Assembly: GCA_025458985.1 (NCBI GenBank)
Contig: JALORM010000051.1
Coordinates: forward strand, 1 to 9,018
DNA: 9,018 bases
DNA from: Paracoccaceae bacterium
GTDB lineage: Bacteria; Pseudomonadota; Alphaproteobacteria; Rhodobacterales; Rhodobacteraceae
Reading direction: 5' to 3'
Below, piece after piece: positions 1 to 6,019 of this stretch; position 1 is the stretch's first letter, and each line of letters opens with the position of its first letter. Both the position numbers and the translations under genes were made by a program. The notes below the pieces were generated by a model that worked only from the letters and a program-made list of their open reading frames with translations, was not told the origin of the DNA and did not search any database.

Positions 1-957
1 GCCGAGGTGCTGAAGGATCTGGAGAAGACGCTCAAGCGCGTGGTCTTCGGTCAGGACGCGGCGATCGAGGCGCTCAGCTCGGCGATCAAGCTGGCCCGTG
101 CGGGCCTGCGCGAGCCGGAAAAGCCCATCGGCAACTACCTCTTCGCCGGCCCGACCGGCGTCGGCAAGACCGAGGTGGCCAAGCAGCTTGCCTCGACGCT
201 CGGGGTGGAACTGCTGCGCTTCGACATGTCGGAATACATGGAGAAGCACGCCGTCAGCCGCCTGATCGGCGCACCGCCGGGCTATGTCGGCTTCGACCAG
301 GGCGGTCTGCTGACCGACGGGATCGACCAGCACCCACACTGCGTCCTGCTGCTGGACGAGATCGAGAAGGCGCACCCGGATGTCTACAACATCCTTCTGC
401 AGGTCATGGACCACGGGAAGCTGACCGACCACAACGGCCGGCAAGTCGACTTTCGCAACGTGATCCTGATCATGACGTCGAACGCCGGCGCCTCGGAACT
501 GGCCAAGTCGGCGATCGGCTTCGGCCGGGACCGGCGCGAGGGCGAGGATACCGCCGCCATCGAGCGGACCTTCACGCCCGAGTTCCGCAACCGTCTGGAT
601 GCCGTGATCTCGTTCGCGCCGCTTGGCAAGGAGATCATCCTGCAGGTGGTCGAGAAGTTCGTCCTGCAGCTTGAAGCGCAGCTTCTGGACCGCGGCGTCA
701 CCATCGAGCTGACCCGCCCCGCCGCCGAATGGCTGGGCGAGAAGGGCTATGACGACAAGATGGGCGCCCGGCCGCTGGGCCGCGTGATCCAGGAACACAT
801 CAAGAAGCCGCTCGCCGAGGAACTGCTGTTCGGCAAGCTGATGAAGGGCGGCCTGGTCCGCGTGGCGGTCAAGGACGACAAGATCGACCTGCAGATCATG
901 GAGCCCGAAAAGCCCCGCCTGACCGGCTCGAAGCCGCCGCTTCTGACGGCCGACTGA
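1..957 (+). CDS. clpA: ATP-dependent Clp protease ATP-binding subunit ClpA (C-terminal part; 5' end outside window)
   Basis: ClpA is the AAA+ unfoldase that threads substrates, including N-end-rule proteins delivered by ClpS, into the ClpP peptidase in the cytoplasm. The frame is open from base 1, so the visible 318 residues are only the second ATPase module (D2). The N-domain and D1 lie upstream. Counting from base 1, visible motifs are Walker A GPTGVGKT (50-57), the pore loop GYVGF around Tyr95, Walker B LLLDE ending at D119-E120, sensor-1 Asn161 in MTSNAG, the ClpP-docking tripeptide IGF (172-174), the arginine-finger region FRNR (R196/R198), and sensor-2 GARPLGR (R257). The IGF loop points to ClpA, which binds ClpP, rather than ClpB. 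The sequence closely follows my memory of E. coli ClpA D2 throughout, ending in a short variable tail after MEPEKP. The stop TGA at 955-957 is followed by a hairpin terminator. Nothing looks truncated except by the window edge. Confidence 0.97.
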   Translation, partial: AEVLKDLEKTLKRVVFGQDAAIEALSSAIKLARAGLREPEKPIGNYLFAGPTGVGKTEVAKQLASTLGVELLRFDMSEYMEKHAVSRLIGAPPGYVGFDQGGLLTDGIDQHPHCVLLLDEIEKAHPDVYNILLQVMDHGKLTDHNGRQVDFRNVILIMTSNAGASELAKSAIGFGRDRREGEDTAAIERTFTPEFRNRLDAVISFAPLGKEIILQVVEKFVLQLEAQLLDRGVTIELTRPAAEWLGEKGYDDKMGARPLGRVIQEHIKKPLAEELLFGKLMKGGLVRVAVKDDKIDLQIMEPEKPRLTGSKPPLLTAD

Positions 958-980
958 GGCGGAACGGACGATCGAACGAG

Positions 981-1010
981 GGAAGCGCCCGCCCCACGGC
1001 GGGCGCTTTC
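981..1010. terminator. Hairpin terminator between convergent clpA and PPOX-family genes
   Basis: AAGCGCCCGCC (983-993) and GGCGGGCGCTT (998-1008) form a perfect 11-bp stem around a 4-base loop CCAC. One G-U pair and one G-C pair extend it to 981/1010. A short T-containing tail (TTTCTCATT) follows on the plus strand, serving clpA, whose stop lies 23 bases upstream. The minus-strand PPOX gene stops directly against the other arm (TGA at 1013-1011), so the same hairpin probably ends both transcripts. The downstream U-tracts are weak on both sides, particularly the minus strand. Confidence 0.8.
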
Positions 1011-1472
1011 TCATTCCGGCCAGGCCAGGTCGGGGCCGGTCCGGAAGAACGACACGTTGTTGGTGAAGATGCTGTCGGGAACCAGGCGGATCAGCCGGCC
1101 GTCGGGGTCTTCGATGGCGGCGACATTCTCGATGAACCAGGGATTCCACGCGCCCTCGTCGGGGCCGAGATACTTGGCGAGCAGTCGCCGGAATACGGGC
1201 GGCGACATCGGGCCGACCGTCGCCCGCCCGCGCAGCCCCAGATGCGCGAGCACGCCGGCAGCGTTGTCGAAGTGAACGATCTCGACCGCACAGCGCGGGT
1301 CCGAGGCCAGTCGCCCGACCGAACTTCCGTCGGCCGAGGCGGGCATCCAGAGCGCGCCGTCCTCCCACAGGAACCAGACCGGCGCGTTGCGTGGCCCATC
1401 CGCCGACATCGTCGCCAGATTTGCCATGAGGGGAAGCCGCAGGACGAGCTCGGGATCGAAGGCGTGCGGCAT
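1011..1472 (-). CDS. Pyridoxamine 5'-phosphate oxidase (PPOX)-family FMN-binding split-barrel protein
   Basis: This 153-residue protein matches the small single-domain split-barrel flavoprotein pattern: an N-terminal strand pair with NLATMSADGPRNAPVWFLWEDGALWM (18-43; sequence interrupted here only by turns), then SVGRLASDPRCAVEIVHFD (51-69). The second segment, a helix leading into a core strand, is typical of F420/FMN/heme-binding relatives of PdxH. It is much shorter than true PdxH (about 210-220 residues) and lacks PdxH's C-terminal substrate part, so I do not call it pyridoxine biosynthesis. Substrate and cofactor are not readable from sequence. The ATG at 1472 lies 2 bases after the TAG stop of the upstream OmpA-like gene (cta at 1475-1477). 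No strong Shine-Dalgarno precedes it, so translation is probably coupled. Met16 is a possible alternative start, but the upstream residues are in-frame and consistent with family N-termini. It is last in the minus-strand unit and ends at the shared hairpin. Confidence 0.8.
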   Translation of the reverse strand: MPHAFDPELVLRLPLMANLATMSADGPRNAPVWFLWEDGALWMPASADGSSVGRLASDPRCAVEIVHFDNAAGVLAHLGLRGRATVGPMSPPVFRRLLAKYLGPDEGAWNPWFIENVAAIEDPDGRLIRLVPDSIFTNNVSFFRTGPDLAWPE

Positions 1473-1474
1473 GT

Positions 1475-3085
1475 CTACCGCTCGGTCAGCTTCAGCTCGA
1501 TCCGGCGGTTCTGGGCGCGGGCTTCCTCGGTGTCGCCCTCGGCGACGGGGCGGTATTCACCGAAGCCGGTGGCCGCGAGCCGTTCGGGGGGAAAGCCAAG
1601 CTCGTCGACCATGTAGCGCACGACCGACAGCGCGCGGCCCTGGCTCAATTCCCAGTTGTCGGAAAAGCGGCTGCCACCGGTCAGCGGCACGTTGTCGGTG
1701 TGCCCGTCGACCCGCAGGATCCAATCGATCCCGGGCGGGATCTCGGCGGCGACCTCGCGCAGCAGCCCGGCCACGCTGGCGATCTGCGCCCGCCCCTCGG
1801 GCGCGAGGTCGGCCGAGCCGGTGCGAAACAGGACCTCGGACGAGAACACGAAGCGGTCGCCCACGATCCGCACCCCTTCGCGCCCGGCGAGGATGTCTCG
1901 CAGCCGCCCGAAGAAGTCCGACCGGTAGCGTTCCAGTTCCTGCGCCTCGGCGGCGAGGCGGCGCGCCTCTTCCTCCAGCCGGACCCGCTCGGCCTCTTCC
2001 AGTTCGGCGCGCCGGCGCTGTTCGACGGCGACCTGGGCGATGGCGGTGTTGAGCTGGGTGCCCAGCGTCTCGATCCGCACCTGTGCCGCACGGTCGCGCT
2101 CGGCGGACTCGTCCAGCACCGCCTGAAGCGCGCCAAGCTGGCTGCGCAGCGAGGCGATCTGTTCGTTGAGCAGCGTCACGCGCCGCTGCGCCTCTGCGCT
2201 GGCCGCTTCCTCCTCGGCGAGGCGGGACTGCGCCACGGCCAGCAGCGCGGCGTCGCGCTGCGCCTGGGTCAGGCTGGCGGCCTGTTCGGCCAATAGGCCC
2301 TCGGTCTCGGTCCGGGCCGCCTCGGCGGCGGCCAGCAGCGTCAGTGTCTCTTCCGCGCGACGACGCTGTTCCTCAAGCGCCAGCGTCATCGCCGTGAGTT
2401 CGGTCTCGGCGCCCTGGAGCCGCTCGCGCAGCAGCCGCGCCGCCTCGGCCTCGGCCAGACGCGCGGCCTCCTCGTCCGACAAGGCCGCCTCGGCCTCGGC
2501 CAGCGCCGCCGAAAGCCTTCCGGTTTCGGCTCCGGCCGCCTCTCCGCGGCGGCGGAGGTCCTCGACCAGCGCCTGAAGCGCCTCGCGCCGGGCCTCGGCC
2601 AGACGCGCAGCTTCGGCGCCGGCATCGAGCTCGGCGCGGGCCGTGTCGAGCGCGCCGCGCAGCGTGTCGCGTTCCGCCAGCAGCCGCGCGACCTGCCCTT
2701 CGAAATCGTCGATCTGGCCTGCCAGCTCGGCCCGCTCCGCCTCGCCCGCCGCAATGTCGGCCGTGAGCCGCTGGATCAGCGCCGCCTGCGTCTCGGCCTC
2801 TGTCTGCGCCTCGGCCAGCGAGGCCGTGAGGCGGCCCACGTCGCCCTCCAGCGCCGAGGCCCGCTGCCGTTCCAGCCCGAGCGCGTCGGCAAGCCCCGCG
2901 ACCTGCGCGGCCAGCTGGTCCAGCTCGGTCTCCTGCCCGGTGATCGTCTCGCGCAGGATGAACTGCACGATCATGAAGATCGTCAGCACGAACATGAGCA
3001 CCAGCAAAAGCGCCGTCATCGCGTCGACGAAGCCCGGCCAGATGCTTGCCTGGAAGCGCGCCCCGCTGCGGCGGTTGAGCGCCAT
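1475..3085 (-). CDS. MotB/OmpA-like inner-membrane peptidoglycan-binding protein with long periplasmic coiled coil
   Basis: This 536-residue protein has three parts. A short cytoplasmic N-terminus leads into one transmembrane helix (about 20-44), beginning WPGFVDAMTALLLVLMF. Asp21 sits where MotB, TolR and ExbD carry the ion-binding acidic residue, and the xxDAMTAL pattern recalls MotB's ADFMTAM. Residues about 45-390 are an almost unbroken Ala/Glu/Arg/Leu-rich coiled coil. Residues about 400-536 form an OmpA-type peptidoglycan-binding domain with GHTDNVP (461-467), NWELSQGRA (477-485), TGFGEYRPV (506-514) and the NRR signature (526-528). The MotB topology places coiled coil and OmpA domain in the periplasm. 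It follows its channel partner by 3 bases, with a good ribosome-binding site inside the partner's end. Ordinary MotB is about 300 residues; the extra length is the coiled coil. Role inferred: stator-like, wall-anchored half of an ion-driven complex. It could be annotated as MotB or ZorB, but genomic context supports neither flagellar nor Zorya function. Confidence 0.88.
   Translation of the reverse strand: MALNRRSGARFQASIWPGFVDAMTALLLVLMFVLTIFMIVQFILRETITGQETELDQLAAQVAGLADALGLERQRASALEGDVGRLTASLAEAQTEAETQAALIQRLTADIAAGEAERAELAGQIDDFEGQVARLLAERDTLRGALDTARAELDAGAEAARLAEARREALQALVEDLRRRGEAAGAETGRLSAALAEAEAALSDEEAARLAEAEAARLLRERLQGAETELTAMTLALEEQRRRAEETLTLLAAAEAARTETEGLLAEQAASLTQAQRDAALLAVAQSRLAEEEAASAEAQRRVTLLNEQIASLRSQLGALQAVLDESAERDRAAQVRIETLGTQLNTAIAQVAVEQRRRAELEEAERVRLEEEARRLAAEAQELERYRSDFFGRLRDILAGREGVRIVGDRFVFSSEVLFRTGSADLAPEGRAQIASVAGLLREVAAEIPPGIDWILRVDGHTDNVPLTGGSRFSDNWELSQGRALSVVRYMVDELGFPPERLAATGFGEYRPVAEGDTEEARAQNRRIELKLTER
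2447..2464. repeat. 18-bp direct repeat, copy 1 (within coiled-coil coding region)
   Basis: GGCCTCGGCCAGACGCGC at 2447-2464 recurs exactly at 2591-2608, 144 bases (48 codons) away and in the same reading frame. On the minus strand both encode the ARLAEA-type segment of the coiled coil. It is probably a product of biased composition and internal duplication of heptads, not a functional DNA site. Confidence 0.5.
2591..2608. repeat. 18-bp direct repeat, copy 2
   Basis: Identical to 2447-2464 and in frame with it, 48 codons apart. The flanks diverge immediately, so any duplication was short or is old. Confidence 0.5.
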
Positions 3086-3088
3086 GGC

Positions 3089-4324
3089 CTAGTCCCTCCG
3101 CCGGCTGTCGCCGATCTCGGCGCCAAGCTGGCGCACCGCGCGGGTCAGAAGCGACAGGTCGGCCCGCAGTTCGGCCAGGCTTTCCTGCCGGCCGACCGAG
3201 ACCTCTTCGAGCACCCGCAGAAGCTGGGTGTCGATCGACCTCAGGCGCATCCGGCTTTCGCTGTCGTAGCCGTCCGGCCCCTCGCCGGCGCTTTCCACGG
3301 CGGCAAGCGCCTCAACGATCCGGTTCTGCCCGTCCACCATGCGGCCCTGGCCCTCGATCAGCCGCTCCTGCGTGTCGGCGATCCGTTCCAGCACCGGAAC
3401 GGCGCCGCGCTCGTTCTCGGCCCGGCTGCCCAGGCCCTCGACCGCCACAGCCAGCGCGGCGAGGCGTTCGTCCATCGACGCCCAGCTCATGTCGGCCTGG
3501 GTCATCAGCGCCTTCATCACCTCGACCTGTTCGGCCATCTGGTCGAGGATCGTGGCGACAAGGCCCATCTCGGTCCCCTCGCCCTCGCCCCCGGCAAGGC
3601 CGAGCCGGGTGATCGAGGACAGCCACTCCTCGAGTTCGCGATAGAAGCGGTTCTGCGCGTGGCCGGCGAACAGCTCCAGAAGGCCCACGACCAGCGATCC
3701 CGCGAGCCCGAGCAGCGACGACGAGAAGGCGGTCCCCATGCCGCCCAGCTGCGCCTCAAGCCCGCCCATCAGCCGGTCGAACACGGCCATCCCCTGCTCA
3801 CCCTCCTGCGGGGCAAGCGAGCGGATGGTGTCGACGACCGCCGGAACGGTCGTCGCCAGGCCATAGAACGTGCCGAGAAGCCCAAGGAAGATCAGCAGGT
3901 TGACGACATAGCGCGTGATGTCGCGCGCCTCTTCGAGGCGGTTCGCCACGCTTTCGAGGATCGACCGCGTGGACGAGGCCGACAGGTTGCTGCGCGCGCC
4001 CTTGCTGCGCAGCAGGTTGGCCAGTGGCGCCAGCAGGCGCGGCGGGGCGGCGATGTCGGCACCCGGGCGGCCGCCGGCGAAGCCCTCGATCCAGCCGACC
4101 GAGCTCATCAGCTGGAAGACCTGCAGGAAGCAGGCCAGCACGCCCATCACGAAGACGCCGAAGATCACGCCGTTGAGCCAGGGGCTGGCCAGGAACACCG
4201 GCGCGACCGTCGGGAAGGCCAGCCACGCGCCGACCGCCACGACCGCGACCACGACCAGCATGAGCAGGATCTGGCGGACGGGCTGGGAGAAGAAGGGCGC
4301 AGGCTTCTTTTCGCTGAAGGTCAT
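3089..4324 (-). CDS. MotA/TolQ/ExbB-family proton-channel protein with cytoplasmic coiled-coil tail
   Basis: This 411-residue protein has four hydrophobic segments at about 18-37, 50-71, 140-162 and 198-220, with a cytoplasmic loop of about 65 residues between the second and third. The third carries FLGLLGTFYGLATTVPAV (146-163) and the fourth GMGTAFSSSLLGLAGSLV (195-212). Both are hallmark channel-lining motifs of the MotA/TolQ/ExbB superfamily. After the last helix comes a tail of about 190 residues. It includes heptad-like amphipathic stretches (around 285-340 and 355-405) separated by a Gly/acidic linker, and ends SRRRD. Together with the OmpA/MotB-like gene 3 bases downstream it makes a complete ion-channel plus wall-anchor pair. 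TolQ and ExbB are about 230-245 residues, so the tail is an addition; ZorA proteins also carry a long C-terminal helical tail. The ATG at 4324 is preceded by GGAAG (4334-4330) at 5-base spacing and by a candidate promoter. The ion used and the work done are unknown. Confidence 0.87.
   Translation of the reverse strand: MTFSEKKPAPFFSQPVRQILLMLVVVAVVAVGAWLAFPTVAPVFLASPWLNGVIFGVFVMGVLACFLQVFQLMSSVGWIEGFAGGRPGADIAAPPRLLAPLANLLRSKGARSNLSASSTRSILESVANRLEEARDITRYVVNLLIFLGLLGTFYGLATTVPAVVDTIRSLAPQEGEQGMAVFDRLMGGLEAQLGGMGTAFSSSLLGLAGSLVVGLLELFAGHAQNRFYRELEEWLSSITRLGLAGGEGEGTEMGLVATILDQMAEQVEVMKALMTQADMSWASMDERLAALAVAVEGLGSRAENERGAVPVLERIADTQERLIEGQGRMVDGQNRIVEALAAVESAGEGPDGYDSESRMRLRSIDTQLLRVLEEVSVGRQESLAELRADLSLLTRAVRQLGAEIGDSRRRD
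3094..3099 (-). promoter_or_regulatory. Shine-Dalgarno GGAGGG for the OmpA/MotB-like gene
   Basis: The minus strand reads GGAGGG ending 8 bases before the ATG at 3085. It lies inside the last codons of the upstream channel gene (stop TAG at 3091-3089). The strong site at ideal spacing supports ATG 3085 as the start and indicates efficient independent initiation on a shared mRNA. Confidence 0.7.
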
Positions 4325-4356
4325 TTCCGCTTCCGGCCGATCCGCTCGACGGCGCC

Positions 4357-4385
4357 AGAATAGGCGGGCGCCCTGCCGCTCACAA
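4357..4385 (-). promoter_or_regulatory. Candidate sigma-70-type promoter for the channel/OmpA/PPOX unit
   Basis: On the minus strand TTGTGA (4385-4380) is followed after exactly 17 bases by TATTCT (4362-4357). Each hexamer matches 4 of 6 consensus positions. The inferred start is near 4350, giving a leader of about 26 bases to the ATG at 4324. It occupies the only sizeable gap (65 bases) between this unit and the ChaC-type gene upstream on the same strand. It was found by eye in GC-rich DNA, so the call is moderate. Confidence 0.4.
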
Positions 4386-4389
4386 CCGC

Positions 4390-4944
4390 TTATCCGCCGG
4401 GCGCCTGCCCGGTCAGCGCCCGCACCCGGCGGACGAGCCAGGCCAGGTCATGGTCCTCGACACCAAGTTCCCGCAGGTGGTCGGCAGTGTTGAAGAGGTA
4501 GTCGGGGTTCGGCCCGCGCCCGCCTGTCGCCGCGGCGATCACCTGTGCCTGCCGCTCAAGCGCCAGACCGCCGCAGTACTGGCCGTGGCTGCGGTCGACC
4601 ACGTAGGCCAGCGCCTCGGCCCGGGCGCCGCCGTCATCGAAGATCACCGGAAGCCGGCGTTCGAGATAGGCGGACGAGACGAGCTCCCGCTCGCGCAGGT
4701 AGGCAAGCGTCTCGTCCTCTGCGCCCTGCGCGACCCGCAGAGCGACGCCGTGGCAGACCGCGCCCTCGGCCTCGTCCAGCGCCAGGACAAGGCCCGGGCG
4801 TTCGGGCGTGCCGCGATGGTGGATCGACCACATGCAGAATGTCCGGTGCCAGCCTTCCAGCCGCGCACGCCGCCGCTCGGCCACCGGAAACCCCGGGTTC
4901 CACAGAAGCGAGGCATAGCCGAACACCCAGAAGTCTTCGCGCAT
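4390..4944 (-). CDS. ChaC-type gamma-glutamylcyclotransferase
   Basis: This 184-residue protein matches the ChaC family, which cleaves glutathione in the cytosol to 5-oxoproline and Cys-Gly. Family marks are the N-terminal substrate-binding loop VFGYASLLWNPGF (7-19), GWHRTFCMWS (31-40), the pattern YLRERE (82-87) in which Glu87 is the likely catalytic acid, and the C-terminal GPNPDYLFNTADHLRELG (144-161). The length is normal for bacterial members. The start ATG at 4944 has AAAGGG 8 bases upstream; the stop is TAA at 4392-4390. It lies on the same strand as the channel/OmpA unit but is separated from it by 65 bases containing a promoter candidate, so cotranscription is uncertain. It is divergent from the DUF2125 gene, from which it is separated by 67 bases. 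Glutathione specificity is inferred from the family, not shown by sequence alone. Confidence 0.9.
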   Translation of the reverse strand: MREDFWVFGYASLLWNPGFPVAERRRARLEGWHRTFCMWSIHHRGTPERPGLVLALDEAEGAVCHGVALRVAQGAEDETLAYLRERELVSSAYLERRLPVIFDDGGARAEALAYVVDRSHGQYCGGLALERQAQVIAAATGGRGPNPDYLFNTADHLRELGVEDHDLAWLVRRVRALTGQAPGG

Positions 4945-5011
4945 CGCGCTGGCCCTTTGCTGCGGCCCCCTCTAAACACCAGACACGGGCCGAACGGAAG
5001 GGGCGGGCAAG
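4945..5011. other. Divergent intergenic region between ChaC-type and DUF2125 genes
   Basis: These 67 bases must hold the 5' control of both divergent genes. I see the AAAGGG ribosome site for the minus-strand gene (4958-4953) and GGAAGGGG (4996-5003) for the plus-strand gene. The only AT-richer spot is CTCTAAACAC (about 4970-4979). No hexamer pair at acceptable spacing convinced me on either strand, and I see no inverted repeat suggesting an operator. Confidence 0.5.
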
Positions 5012-6016
5012 GTGCTGCGCAGGCTGATCGTTCTGGTGGCGACGGCCGCTGTCCTCTGGTCGCTCTGGTGGATCGCCGCTGCCTTCTCGATGCAGGCGGG
5101 GCTTCAGGCCTGGCTCGATGCGCGCCGCGCGGAGGGCTGGGTGGCCGAGGCCGACCGCATCCTTGTCACCGGCTATCCGCTCGACTTCACCACGACGGTG
5201 ACCGGACTGGACCTTGCCGATCCCGGCACCGGGCTTGCCTGGTCCGCGCCCGAGTTCCGCTTCGTGTCGCGCGCGTGGAACCCGGTCAACGTCGCCGCCG
5301 TCTGGCCCGCCGCGCAGACCGTCGCCACTCCGGACGAGCGCATCGCGGTCGAGGCCGAGGGGATGGAAGCCGCGCTGGTTCTGTTTCCCGGCCCGGCACT
5401 GGCGCTGTCGTCGGCTTCCGGCGGCCTGAAGGCGGCCTCGATGGTCTCGACCCGCGGCTGGGAAGCCAGCGTCGCCGAGGCACGCCTTGCCGTCGACCGG
5501 TTGTCGGGCGATGGCGACCACTACGACCTGCGGGCCGAGGTGGCGCGGCTGGAGCCGACGCAACCGCTGCTGGACCTTGTCGATCCGCGCGGGCGGCTGC
5601 CGCGGCAGATTGCGCTGATGTCGCTGGATGCGACCGTCGGCTTCGACCGGCCCTGGGACCGCCTCGCCATCGAGGACAGACGGCCGCAGCCTGTCTCGCT
5701 GCGTCTCAGACGGCTCAAGGCGACCTGGGGGCAGCTCGACCTCGAGGCGGCCGGCGCGCTCGACATCGACGCGGACGGCGTCGCAACGGGCGAAATCCAG
5801 GTGCGCGCCGTCAACTGGCGCGAGATGCTGGCGCTGGGGGTGGAGGCGGGCGTGATCCCGCCCGATCTTGCCGGCACGGTCGAAGGCGGGCTGTCGCTTC
5901 TGGCCGGGGCGCTCGGCAATCCCGACACGCTGGAACTGCCCCTGTCCTTCCGCGGCGGGCTTCTGGCGCTCGGCCCCGTGCCACTCGGCCCGGCGCCGCG
6001 CTTTCGCCTGCGCTAG
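5012..6016 (+). CDS. DUF2125 domain-containing protein, membrane-anchored, function unknown
   Basis: This 334-residue protein starts with GTG at 5012, supported by GGAAGGGG 8 bases upstream. It opens with a basic MLRR followed by a hydrophobic segment (about 5-25). This is an uncleaved signal anchor or signal peptide placing the rest in the periplasm. The family-like features are the early segment SMQAGLQAWLDARRAEGW (26-43), GYPLDFTTTVTGLDLADP (54-71) and many alternating hydrophobic strands with terminal PVSLRLRRLKATWGQLDLEAAGALDIDADG. The latter resembles the beta-rich, lipid-transfer-like folds of AsmA-type proteins. I recognise it as DUF2125, common in Rhodobacterales and other alphaproteobacteria. 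To my knowledge it has no established biochemical role. The stop TAG at 6014-6016 lies 3 bases from the stop of the convergent extensin-like gene, with no terminator between. Confidence 0.82.
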   Translation: MLRRLIVLVATAAVLWSLWWIAAAFSMQAGLQAWLDARRAEGWVAEADRILVTGYPLDFTTTVTGLDLADPGTGLAWSAPEFRFVSRAWNPVNVAAVWPAAQTVATPDERIAVEAEGMEAALVLFPGPALALSSASGGLKAASMVSTRGWEASVAEARLAVDRLSGDGDHYDLRAEVARLEPTQPLLDLVDPRGRLPRQIALMSLDATVGFDRPWDRLAIEDRRPQPVSLRLRRLKATWGQLDLEAAGALDIDADGVATGEIQVRAVNWREMLALGVEAGVIPPDLAGTVEGGLSLLAGALGNPDTLELPLSFRGGLLALGPVPLGPAPRFRLR

Positions 6017-6019
6017 CCG

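Noticed and set aside
2166..2576. Ser/Ala-rich plus-strand open frame opposite the coiled-coil region
   Set aside because: It is the complement of a heptad-repeat coding stretch rich in Ala/Glu/Arg codons, so low-complexity Ser/Ala output is expected.
1475..4324. Complete Zorya anti-phage system
   Set aside because: Only ZorA/ZorB-like architecture is visible. Neither flank encodes a ZorC-, ZorD- or ZorE-like protein, and the surroundings are housekeeping genes with uniform composition.
4363..4379. Palindromic GGGCGCCC-containing stretch as a terminator of the ChaC-type gene
   Set aside because: The stem is short and bulged with no following U-tract; it is better explained as the spacer of the candidate promoter.
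4945..5011. Minus-strand promoter pair TTCCGT/TTTAGA with 17-base spacing for the ChaC-type gene
   Set aside because: The hexamers match only 2 of 6 and 3 of 6 consensus positions, which is expected by chance.
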